The notes under the pieces are model-generated. The model made no database searches and was not told where the DNA came from. It was given only the letters and a program-made list of their open reading frames with translations. DNA of 64,000 nucleotides from Ostrinia nubilalis (Eukaryota; Arthropoda; Insecta; Lepidoptera; Crambidae). Where the stretch lies: positions 1,245,001-1,309,000 of the forward strand of contig NC_087117.1 in NCBI RefSeq assembly GCF_963855985.1, in the 5' to 3' direction. This document shows positions 1 through 10,700 of the stretch, piece by piece; within the stretch, counting starts at the first letter, position 1; each line of letters opens with the position of its first letter. Position numbers and translations under genes: made by a program.

Positions 1-430
1 GCCAGTGCTGTTGGACGATATTGCTTGCCAGTTCTATTTGGCAATATTGCCAGTGGTGATGTGCAATATTGCTCATATTGTCGGGACAATCAAATTGACA
101 GCTTTTTTCAACTAGTATTTACTTTATTCTATACATAGAAGATCGCAATAGAGCCCTATGTACATTTTGTATACATAAATGTATGTTTTTGCATTTTGTG
201 TTGTTTATTTTTATTCCGTACATTGTTTTATTATTAAGGATAAATAAATGTTTCGAGAAATTATATTTCCTTTGAATTTTACCCCAAGTTTTTACCTTCT
301 ATTATTATTTAGCAAGAAAATTGTAATGATTTCTTTGCGGTTCTCTTTCCTGTCTTTAATGACTAAGACGGGCTACCCCAGAATGATTAAATTATTAAGA
401 AAAATACAGGTAGGTATTCCGTAAGTTACA
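1..430. other. AT-rich intergenic stretch with GCAATATTGC palindromes
   Basis: Contains GGCAATATTGCC at 40-51 and GCAATATTGC at 62-71, a motif also repeated near 23.45 kb, and an AATAAA near 239. An exon-like piece at 315-411 with a CAG/GTAGGT donor has no convincing partner. Confidence 0.4.
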
Positions 431-439
431 TATCTTACT

Positions 440-582
440 CCCGTATTCACAAACATTCACTATGAGGTTTCAAAGTGCGCGTGGACGCACAGGGTGACAC
501 ACGAATCAATCACAGAGCTCTATTCAACGCTGTGCGTTCGATTTGCTGTTTCACTTGAGCAAGCATCGTTTGTGGATACGGG
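440..582. mobile_element. MITE with CCCGTATTCACAAAC termini
   Basis: Termini CCCGTATTCACAAACAT and the complement of ATCGTTTGTGGATACGGG pair. The interior holds a GAGCTCTATTCAACG block shared with copies at about 8567-8679, 54199-54334 and 58891-58993. Confidence 0.7.
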
Positions 583-884
583 CGTTAGCTCTTAAAACTC
601 CAAATATTTTTAATAACACACCATACCAAAAATATTAGAGGAAAAATTGGTCACGAAAATAAAGTTCAGCCAATCGAATTGCAAAATGGAGCTACAAAAA
701 ATCTCTAATTTGGGCCATAAGGAAAACATGTGTTCTCAAATATTACCATAAGTTATTATCGTAATTATTTTTATGTATTACCATATTTTGTTTTTATACA
801 GGCAAAATTGGTTAAATGAAGGTGAAACCCGAATACGAGTTAAAGGAAGATGGTAACATCCAATCCCATGAAAAATTTAGTTAC

Positions 885-950
885 TTCTTAGCCTAGTAGT
901 TCGCGTTTGGACTATGGCAGAGATCGCAGGTTCGATTTTCGCGCAATAAT
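885..950 (+). repeat. tRNA-like SINE head
   Basis: TAGCCTAGTAGTTCGCG resembles an A box and CGCAGGTTCGATTTTCGCG a B box, about 40 bases apart. No complete cloverleaf, so a tRNA-derived SINE rather than a tRNA gene. Confidence 0.45.
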
Positions 951-1048
951 TGACGTGAACTTTTAACACATGTTTTTTTCTATGATGTAAATAGCTCTGC
1001 ATTTAAAAAATGTATTTGATTGGTCCGGTATTGTCTGGTGTACTTACC

Positions 1049-1229
1049 AGGTCGAGTTTTGGTTAGTTTGAGACTAGATAGCTTTGTGTATAAAATGATT
1101 TATCCCTTTTGAAAGAAAGAAAAAATGCTTATTTTTTATACCAAAAATAGAGCGATACAAATCAACATAAAAAGAAAAGAATAAGATTTCCCACGTAAGT
1201 GGATTTTTGTAATCTTTTATGAGAACAAA
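1049..1229 (+). repeat. 181-bp direct repeat, copy 1
   Basis: From AGGTCGAGTTTTGGTTAG to GAGAACAAA. It matches 3571-3753 with only a few substitutions and small indels. Class unknown. Confidence 0.8.
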
Positions 1230-1519
1230 CTTACCAGTAGGCCTAAGATGCGCGCATCGACAATGACATGATATGATAAGACAATTTTCGATCACGTAGA
1301 TAATTTTATCATTTTCCCTAACATGGGACCATCGATAGAAAAGTCTATCGACCGCTATCGCGTGATAACCGAATTGTTGCCATATTAAGAAAAAATTGCG
1401 TTATTATGTTGGCCAACCTTGAAATATTTTAGCTCATTCGTTCAATCTCGTTCATTTCTGCTATTAATTCGGCTAAAACACATATCTTAAAGCAGTGAGA
1501 ACGTCATTAAAAAAAAGTT

Positions 1520-1783
1520 ATGTCAAATTTGTTGACATTACATGACTGCTTGATTGTATTTGTGTTTTTAAAATTGTATTTTTATGTTTCCAGTCTTATT
1601 TTTAATATTTCTAAAGTACGGAAAATATCAAACGAAGAGATAACCAAGTTAAAGAAAAACAATGAAGAATTCCTAATCATACCGATAGTATTAAAGAATG
1701 AAGTCTTCAAAATTAACAGAATAACCGAACTCCACTACCTACCCCATAATGCGAGGTTTACAGCAATTATTCAACTTACATGA
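1520..1783 (+). CDS. Hypothetical small protein with hydrophobic N terminus
   Basis: An 87-residue ORF. Residues 8-28 are hydrophobic (a membrane segment or signal anchor), followed by a basic and acidic region with KVRKISNEEITKLKKNNEEF and a C-terminal part with ELHYLPHNARFTAIIQLT. I do not recognise it. A transcript is plausible: AATAAA at 1814, a GTAAGT donor at 1840, a TTTTTTCAG acceptor at 2126, and AATAAA near 2328 after a short downstream exon that in one frame reads TVDEEVWDYE before a stop. Whether that exon joins this ORF is unresolved, since the ORF stops before the donor; a weak donor at the GCGAG/GTTTAC point would join in frame. Weak evidence overall. Confidence 0.25.
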   Translation: MSNLLTLHDCLIVFVFLKLYFYVSSLIFNISKVRKISNEEITKLKKNNEEFLIIPIVLKNEVFKINRITELHYLPHNARFTAIIQLT

Positions 1784-2377
1784 AGCAGTCAGAAAGTTTA
1801 TTGAGATTTGAGAAATAAAGTTACACTCATAAGTAGCAAAGTAAGTACCTAAAGTCTAAAATATTAGCTATACTCCGCAGATCTTGATTTTCATAAGTAA
1901 CAGCACCGGAGAAAAGGAAAAATATCTTTATTCCTACAAATAAGCTTTCACCTGCTTTCCTATATTTATTTCACATAGTTCTTTCACCGTGTAATAATAC
2001 TGTGATCAATATTTTGTATGTAAACTTAAAATACAAATAGGATTAAGTAAATGTTTCTATTTATGAACTGTTTATGTAATTGTAATATTTATAATTGTGT
2101 TTAAATAATATTCTTTCTTTTTTCAGACAGTGGATGAAGAAGTGTGGGATTATGAGTGATTATTTCATTCTAAAGCAGACATAATCAAGTCTTGCTCACT
2201 ATCATGAAAATTTACAATAACAATCAGCAAGAAAAACTTCAAGGGTACTGGCTAGGCTAACCAATTCATGGAATTCTGTTTGCATTTGAAATTATAAATA
2301 GCTATTGTAAAACAAAAGTTTTCCAAATAAAGATTTTGTAAATAATGGTTGAATTATTTTGAAATTACACTGCAATA

Positions 2378-2583
2378 ATGAATTTATTGCCTGCGTCCAG
2401 CGCCTTTCTGCTACCATTATGATGTCGTCGGTCCACCTTGTGGGTGGACGTCCCACGCTGCGTATTCCGGTACCCGGCCTCCACCCCAGAACCTTGCTGC
2501 CCCATCGGGCAACATGGAAAGCATTGGGGGAGGCCTAAGTTCAGCAGTGGACGTCCTATGGCTGAGATGATGATGAATTTATT
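2378..2583 (+). mobile_element. RTE-type LINE tail, twin-primed, with 11-bp target duplication
   Basis: ATGAATTTATT flanks the insertion at 2378-2388 and 2573-2583. The right part (2509-2572) is the plus-strand 3' end with GCAGTGGACGTCC and (ATG)n. The left part (2389-2508) is inverted and holds the adjacent upstream piece, ending where the right part begins apart from about ten missing bases. This is the pattern of 5' inversion by twin priming. Confidence 0.8.
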
Positions 2584-2589
2584 ATAATG

Positions 2590-3570
2590 GAATAAATTGT
2601 ACAAGATTATCATCCTGTCACATTAAAGCCCTTAAAAAAGACCACATGGAGGAATTAGATTGATAGTAATGTGGAATGTATGTATGGTATCACCATCAAG
2701 TTATAAAATTAGTAAAATTCATTTATTCTCATTGTTATTATAGCAAGTTTGATTACACATCCCACCCAATGCTAATTTCTGACAATGACCTTGCCACTGT
2801 TTGATGTAGACACAAGAAGCTCGATCACCACATTCCGCCCCATTTTCAATAATTTTACAAGATTATGTACAGATGACAGTAGGTACCTACTTAAATCAAG
2901 CTAAACACTGTGGGGTATCTCACGACATTTGCAACTTAATATGTATTGTCTGATGTACTGTTGACTGCCTACCTAAGTAGGTAAGTAATGGTTATTTTAC
3001 AAGGTAGGTAATGTAATAATTAATATGTGGGTGGGACTGTGGGAGCACTAAGATTTTGCAGCTAGCGATAATAAACTGTCGCAAGATTCGCCTCACACCT
3101 TAGATTTCTAAGCCTCACACTGATAAACTCTTGAACTAGAACTCAATCTCCACCTAGAAGTAAAAGTATCACAAAGGTGCTAGATTCCTTTCTTTGAATT
3201 TTACTAGCCTCAAATTAGTCGTAAAATGTCATTTACCATTATAAATAAATGATAAATAAATAGAGTTAAAGTAGCTTGCAAAAAAGTTAATCTCCTATCG
3301 TCTTGCTATCGTGGGCAAGGATCGAGGACGATAAAAACACCACATCCTATCCTATCGTGATGTCAAAATATGATATAGTTAGCGCTTCATGTTAGGGTTT
3401 GCCAGGTTTATCACAAAAAAAAAAACAAATCTATCACTATCACATTTTGACTGATGACATGATAATTTTCGGGGTGTCATGTTAGCGCCGGTAGATAAAA
3501 CGATATAGTGACGTCAAAATCGATATAACGCCGCGATAGCAGTTTATCACGGCGCGCATCTTAGCCCTAC
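2590..3570. other. AT-rich stretch without recognised gene
   Basis: Nothing coding is seen. The part 3280-3560 is rich in CTATCG/GATAT motifs and leads into the direct repeat at 3571. Confidence 0.4.
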
Positions 3571-3753
3571 AGGTCGAGTTTTGGTTAGTTTGAGACTAGA
3601 TAGCTTTGTGTATAAAATGTTTTATATCCCTTTTGAAAGAAAGAAAAAATGCTTTTTTCTTATACCAAAAATAGAGCGATACAAATCAACATAAAAAGAA
3701 AAGAATAAGATTTCCCACGTAAGTGGATTTTTGTAATATTTTATGAGAACAAA
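3571..3753 (+). repeat. 183-bp direct repeat, copy 2
   Basis: Second copy of the unit at 1049-1229. The CTAAGATGCGCGC sequence right of copy 1 appears inverted on the left of copy 2, suggesting both come from one larger element with inverted parts. Confidence 0.8.
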
Positions 3754-4614
3754 TTCTTTAAACCTTAATTAATTGTACCAAAGCTTTTTGAAGTCCACTA
3801 AAAATGGGAGCCAAGATAATGCATAACTGTTGTCGACAAAGTATGGGATGGATGCCGAGCTCAAGCCTACGCTTACCCTACAGTTAAATCTTAGTAAAGC
3901 TAAATCTCCAATTAAAAACTCGTTTTGTAAGTAATTAAATTAAGCCAGAAGGCGCCCAGACTATTATATTATAATGTATACAGACGTATTTTTGCTCAAC
4001 ATAATATCTTGACCGGTTGAGGTCATTGCTTGAGGAAAAGAGCGCGCGTAAACACTGCGGACTATAGCGCGGTACACTATTTGTAGATACCGACTACCTA
4101 TCTACTAAGCGTCCATCCACAAGGTGGACCGACGACATCGTAAAGGTAGCTGGTCGTAAAGGTAGGGAAGCGCGGGACGCAGACCGCTACCAATCGATCA
4201 ACATGGAAAGCATTGGGGGAGGCCTATTCAGCAGTGGTGGACGTCCTATGGCTGTAAGAAATGATGATGATGATGATCTGCTTTATTAATATTTAATAAT
4301 AATAAAAAACTTTTTTTTTGTGAGTACCAAATTTTTAAGCTCTTTTTCATGTTTTAAAGTTACTATTTTTCTTACAACTTAACGCAAATTTAACTATAAA
4401 CAAAGAAAGAAAACCATTTTATGTATAAAATCTGTAACAAACTTGATACATTTTTTAATGCGAATGCAAACGAATTGAGAGTTTAATTTCAGGATACGAT
4501 TTAAAACAATAACGGTGAGAAGAATTTTAACTTTAGCAGAGCTAAAAATCTACAACATTCGTACCATGTTTATGTATCATCATTGTTCTATACAATCAGC
4601 TGTGTTTCTTACAT
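3754..4614. other. AT-rich sequence upstream of the protease with one RTE tail
   Basis: An RTE-type LINE tail in plus orientation occupies about 4110-4276 and ends in (ATG)n. Its GTAAAGGTAG segment is internally duplicated. The remainder shows no gene. Confidence 0.6.
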
Positions 4615-4757
4615 TTTCTCAGTCACGCTCGTAAAGGCGCGAAGACCGGTCGCTAACTGGTTTAGTTTTTAAATTACCCACCAAGAAAGATTATTTACTA
4701 CCGCCTAAAAATATATTTTAAACTGTGAAATGACATAAGTTTAGTTTTAAAGTAAAA
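4615..4757 (+). promoter_or_regulatory. Possible initiator and 5' UTR of the serine protease gene
   Basis: TCAGT at 4619-4623 matches the arthropod initiator and would give a 5' UTR of about 137 nt before the ATG at 4758. I see no TATA box 25-35 bases upstream. An upstream noncoding exon cannot be excluded. Confidence 0.3.
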
Positions 4758-7700
4758 ATGATTTATAAAATTGCATTTTGTTTGTTGTTGTGTGTTTTTC
4801 AATCGAACGGAGCAGACGAGGGTAAGTTTATTTAATTATTCCTTATTATGATAGTTATAAGTTCCATATACGAGCTTAATTTATTTAGTAGTCATGGTAT
4901 TTTCTACCATTTACAAGTTAAGTAGGTACTTATAGGTTTTTTCATGAGACATCCGTTAACATGATGCATGCGCGCAACATTTTAAAGAGTAAGAAATCAA
5001 TCAGTTGTTTACTAAGATAGATCGCATCGAATTTAACCCGTTAGACTTTTACATCCTTGATCCCCTCATCCTGAAATTTTAAGTGACCCCTATGAAAACA
5101 AAGCAGTAAACAAAGAAAAAAGCAGACGAGGCATATAAAATCGGCAAGACTTAGAGCGAGATCAAGCGCGAAGCTCAAGACCGAACGCGATGGAGGACTG
5201 TTGTGGACGCCTCTGCCCCATCTAGGGGACATAGGACCTTAAGTACCTTGGTACTATTACTTATTCTGTGCTTAAGTCAAGTAAGTCATGAAAACAAAGT
5301 TCCTGTTATGTGTTACCATAGGGGTCACTTAAAAATTAGGGAATGATGGTGAAAACGGGCATGAGTTTTTCAAATTAAGTAAGTAGAAAGTTTGTAGTCT
5401 GGAGGGATTATAATTTTGGTCTAATACCCATCTATTATTGTCCAGGCGAGGCCTGCAACAAGAATGGGACTCCAGGAGTGTGCATTAACATCAGGGACTG
5501 CAAATCTGCCAGGGAAGACTTGAGGAACAAGAAATTCCCTCAGGTTAGTAAATAATTATATAATTCACAGTATTCCTACCCCAGCTACTCTCTATTCGGC
5601 CCAATGGTTAACTAGAAGAGAATTCCACATGGCATTAAGTTCGCCTCGTATTTGTTTATAATTTGATTCTAGATTTCTAGCACTAGCCGTGTGATTTCAT
5701 CAGAGTAGAATAGGATCCCCCCACTCTTCCTGACGATGTCGTAAAAGGTGACTAAGGGACTAAATGCGAACATCAAACCTCCCTAAACCTTAAGATTATC
5801 ATAAACTAGCTTTCCGCCCGCGGCGAATTGTATCTGTCACAGAAAAACTTTATCGCGCGCGTCCCTGTTTCAAAAACCGTGATAAAAACTATCCTATGTC
5901 CTTTCCCGGGACTCAAACTATCTATATGCCATCAAAATCGCTTCAGTGGTTTAGGTGTGAAAGCAAGACAGACAGACAGAGTTACTTTCGCATTTATTAT
6001 TAGTATAGATTTTAAATTCGTGTAGGAATCATTACGAAATAATAAGTCTTAAAAAACTGGTTGATTTTTAAGCAAATTGGCAAAATAAATAAGATGTTCC
6101 GATCCGGTTTTGCACGTGAGCAGAAGACTATGCAATTTGATTTTATTCATCAAAATAAAAAGAAGATGTAACAGGTTTTAAAAATACCTGACCGAGGGCC
6201 TGTCGGTGAGCTGGTTCTACGGAGTAATGACCTACGAAGGTGGAACATGACAGTAAGGCTGGTTTTAGAGTCACGCTGACGCACACTGACCGTCAGCGCT
6301 GACAGCCGAAATGTATGAAGCGTCGGCGCCGAGCGATCAGCGTCACTCAGGAACGTTCCCTTCAATTACATACATATTGATCTGTCAGCGCCGACGATCA
6401 GCGAGCGGTCAGCGCGATTCTAAAACCCGCCTAAATATACCTGGCTTATTAACTACTCATTTGCCAAATTAAGTGGCAGTGGGCGAGGCACATAGCTCGT
6501 AGAGCTGATGGCCACTGGGACAAAGTTCTCGAGTGGCAACCACGGACTGGGAAACGTAGTGAGGGTGGGCCTCCCACTAGAATCACTAGATGGACCGATG
6601 ATCTGGTGAAGGTCGCGGGAAGTGCAGGCAGCGCAGGACCAAACATTGTAGAAATCCTTGGGGGATGCTTGGGGGACATCCTGTGGCTGAAATGATGATC
6701 GTCAGGTGATTCAGTTTCCATTGCTGAAGTTCGCACGTTTATCCCTTACCTGCCTCTCGCGATTCTGTTCTATTCTTCTGCTAAAACCACCACATGGCTT
6801 AAAATATAATCTACAGTAAGAACGTCCACCCACAAGGTGGACCGACAACCTCATAAAGGTAGCAAGAAGGCGCTGGATGCAGGCCGCTACCAACCGGTCA
6901 TTATGAATCATTGGGGGAGGCCTATGTTCAGCAGTGGACGTCCTGTGGCTGAAATGATGATGATAATGAATTAAAGCCTACATTTCATACTGATTTCCTA
7001 CTAACTGTTGCCTATTCTTTTCCCAGATCTGTTCTTACATCGGGTCTGACCCAGTGGTGTGCTGCGTCGACAATGCTCCCCCTCCACCACCAACCACCAC
7101 CACCACCACCACCACAACCACCACTAGTCGACCACCAGTCATCACCACTAACAGGTATTATAAGCTGAAGAGTTTTGTTGTTTGCTTGAACACGTTAATC
7201 TCAGGAATGCCTGGTCCGATTTGAAAAATTATTTTTGATAGAAAACTCATAAACACTCAGAAAAGTCATTTATTTCTGTAAATAGGCTTAAAAAAAGCAC
7301 TTTTACTAACTGAAAGGAAGAAAGAAAGAAGAAAATATATTTATTCAGTATCATCGAAAATACACTTAACTTACTACAATACTTATTTATTTAACGAGTA
7401 GGTAATCACAATGATACTGAAAAAGTATCCACTCAGCATGGTGTCGTAGCATTACAGTAGACCAGGGTTTCTCAAACTATGGGTCGCGACCCAGTGGTGG
7501 GTCGCGAGCGAACATTGAGTGGGCCCTGCCTGTAGAACGACACACCATCCTATCGATCCAACCGCTGGGCAGCGGGCGAAATTTCCTATACTTAGATGGG
7601 TCCCGAGTTTGGGAACTTGTATTAGATGAGTCGTAGGCGTCGTAGCCCAGACAACTTTGGGAACCACTGCAGTAGAAAATGCCACGACGCCGGTCTTCCG

Positions 7701-10700
7701 TGGACACCCAGTTTTGCATTGGATAGCCCATTTACCGAGGCTTTAGGCTATATGACATCACCAATAGCTACACCCAATAGGGGCGGAGCAGTAAAGAAAA
7801 CAAAACAAAAGCAAAAACGGGAAATACTATTCAAACTACATATTTTCACGCGTACGAAGTCGCGGGGACAGCTAGTTATTTTATAAGTTTTCCTAGCCCT
7901 TATGGTTTTCCATTGGTCTCATAACAAGGTTATTTAATATTACTTACTTGGTACCTATTAGTATATTTTCCACAGCAATTAATTGACTCAAGCAATTATC
8001 TTAGAGGTGTGACTCACTTGGCGATGTAAGACAAGCATTTTAGGAAATCCCAACCCACAAATTTTAATGTGTGCATTACTAAAATATGATAACTGGCATT
8101 ACTAACACTGAGTTGCACCACTTTATTTTAACCATGACTTAACCTTAACCGGTAGTTTTTGTATGGAGTTTGACAGACTTTTGACGTTTGTTAAAGTTAA
8201 AATAAGACGGTGCAACTCAACCAAGGCATACTGAAGAGAACTGTGATAAGTAATTAATTTATAGAGGAAAACATAACTTTAAATTAATTTAATTTAATTA
8301 GAACCATTATTAATTAATAAGATAAATTAAGGAAAACATATTACTTATGTTTATATCCTAAATATGACATAAGCAAAATACATAGCATACCATTTATTAC
8401 TGCCTACATGCATACTATGTATATGATAGTTAATAGATTTCTACCGGTTTGTCTCGTTTTCCTGATATCATTGTTTTCCTTAACACGCAAGACAAGAGCA
8501 AGTTAGATTAATTTATTAATTTAATTAATCTGGTTAACTTTTTTACCGCCTGGAAAAAATGGGTATACGCCCATAATCACAAATCGAACGCACAGCGTTG
8601 AATAGAGCTCTGTGATTGGTTCGTGTGTCACCCTCTGCGTCTACGCGCACTGTAAGACCTAATAGTAATGTTTGTGAATTTTCTAATTTTTATAGGGTTC
8701 CGTACCCAAAGTTACCAACGAGATCCTATTGAGTTTGCTACAATTTGAACTTGACAGCGAATTTAAAACTCATTCTTAATGTCGCGTTAAGACCCGTGTC
8801 TCTTTCTATTTTAGTGGATCATTGTTGTCTTGGAATAAATAAATTGAATTAAATAACTATTTTGCTTACAGACCCCCAAACAACGGCCCCTCGACCCCCT
8901 ACATCCCCGTGTATGACTACGTCAACAACGACGGCTCCCCGTCCGGTTGTGAGCCGCTGTCACCCAAGCTGACCTCCCCCAAGATTGGACAGAAGGCCTT
9001 TGACAGTAAGTACTCATTCTCCATTAGTTAAAGACTATTCCTACCTCTCGCTCCCACCGCTGCAACTCCTGTGTAGCCAGGATCTACAGCTTGACCGCCA
9101 ATAACCCAACCAGTGGAGGTCAAGTTTGTCCCGGGGGAAAGTTAAACTTTCATTGGACCCGCAACGAAATTAATCAGAGACGTGTCACACTGGATACATT
9201 ATGATGCGGGCTGCGTTCAATTTGACCTGACTGCAGACAGCTTGCAGTGTGACAACCCTTTAGAGTCCACAGCTGGACGCAAAGCCCAGCCCATTGAGCG
9301 AAAAACAACACGATGTTTTTCTCCACATTTCGTATGTTACAAATTAAGTATTTAACCATTTTTAAAGAAAAAATAATTAGTCATTAGTCTTGCGATTAGG
9401 TAGTATCATAGGCTCATAGCTCATGAGTAAGACTAGGCACAGACCACCGATCTTTAGTTGGCCGATAGTTGTGCCCGATTTTAAATTTTTATTTTATTTA
9501 TTTATTTATTTTTATTTATTTACATACACACACATTTACTATTGTTACAGGCTAACCCAATATAATAGTAGTGCCAATCTTTTACCATAATTCAAATAAT
9601 AATAATTAGATTACCTACATCCATACATTGTATGAAGAATCGGCCAAATCGAATCGGTGTAATGTGCGCACTTCCATACATGCCCATACTGATCAACTGC
9701 CCGACTAAACTATCGACCGACGAAAAATCAATAGTCTGCGCATAGGCTAATAGTTTTTACTTTTAAGCCATCCACGCAGTTTATTTGAAAATTTACTAGA
9801 ATTTAATGTTTATTAACCAAACCTTCCCCAGAATGCGTGGAGTACCAGCAGTCTCTCATCTACCCGTGCAAGAAGGGAGTGGCGCTGATCGGCGACTTCA
9901 CCAGGGCTCACCAGTGCCACCACAACGCCGAAGACCTGATCATCGGCGGAGACCCGGCGAAGAAGGACGAGTTCCCGCACATGGTAAGAACAGACAAACT
10001 TTTGGAAAGAATGTTTTTTAGAAGCGTCCCCCGCAGACTAAAGACTTTTTATCGGCAATACTTACTTAGTTTAGTCTGGCAATTTTTTTTCATTTATTAT
10101 AATTTTTCAAAAATACAATTTAATGCATTGGCATAAACCACTGAGGTTTGTCTGCAACGCGAGATGACTTGCTTGACTTTGACTTAAGGTCCTATTCCGT
10201 CCTATGTCCCATAGATGGGGTTGAGGGCGTCCACAACAGTCCTCCGTCGCGTTCGGTCTTGAGCTTCACGCTTGATCTCGCTCCAAGTCTTGCCGATTTT
10301 CTTCGCCTCGTCTGCTACAGTGCGCCGCCAAGTTTGCTTTGCATGGGGCGACCACGTTTGCGTTTTCCTTGGGGATTCCAATCCAGAGTCTGCTTAGGGA
10401 TGTGATCGGGGTCCCTTCGGAGAGTGTGGCCAATCCAGTTCCACTTGCGGTGCTTGATCTGCTGGTCAGTCAGCAACGCTAGATGCGGCCAGTCTATTAA
10501 ATTAGCAGCTGTAGTCTGTCAAACTGCTGACGGCTGATAATGGGACTGAGTTTCTTGCGCTGCTTCTTCTCAGCACTGACCCATTTATTGTCCCGAAGCA
10601 GTGGTAGGGTTAATACTGGGACGTGTAAAAGTGCTTTTTAAAAGCCTACTTGCTTAAATAAATGAGTTTTATAAGTTTTTATGAGTTTTTTAAAAGCGAC

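Noticed and set aside
315..411. Exon-like frame (KIVMISLRFSFLSLMTKTGY) with CAG/GTAGGT donor
   Set aside because: The next acceptor (at 803) leads to a stop within six codons in the required phase, and no family is recognisable.
1049..3753. LTR retrotransposon
   Set aside because: No primer-binding site, polypurine tract or gag/pol frame lies between the direct repeats.
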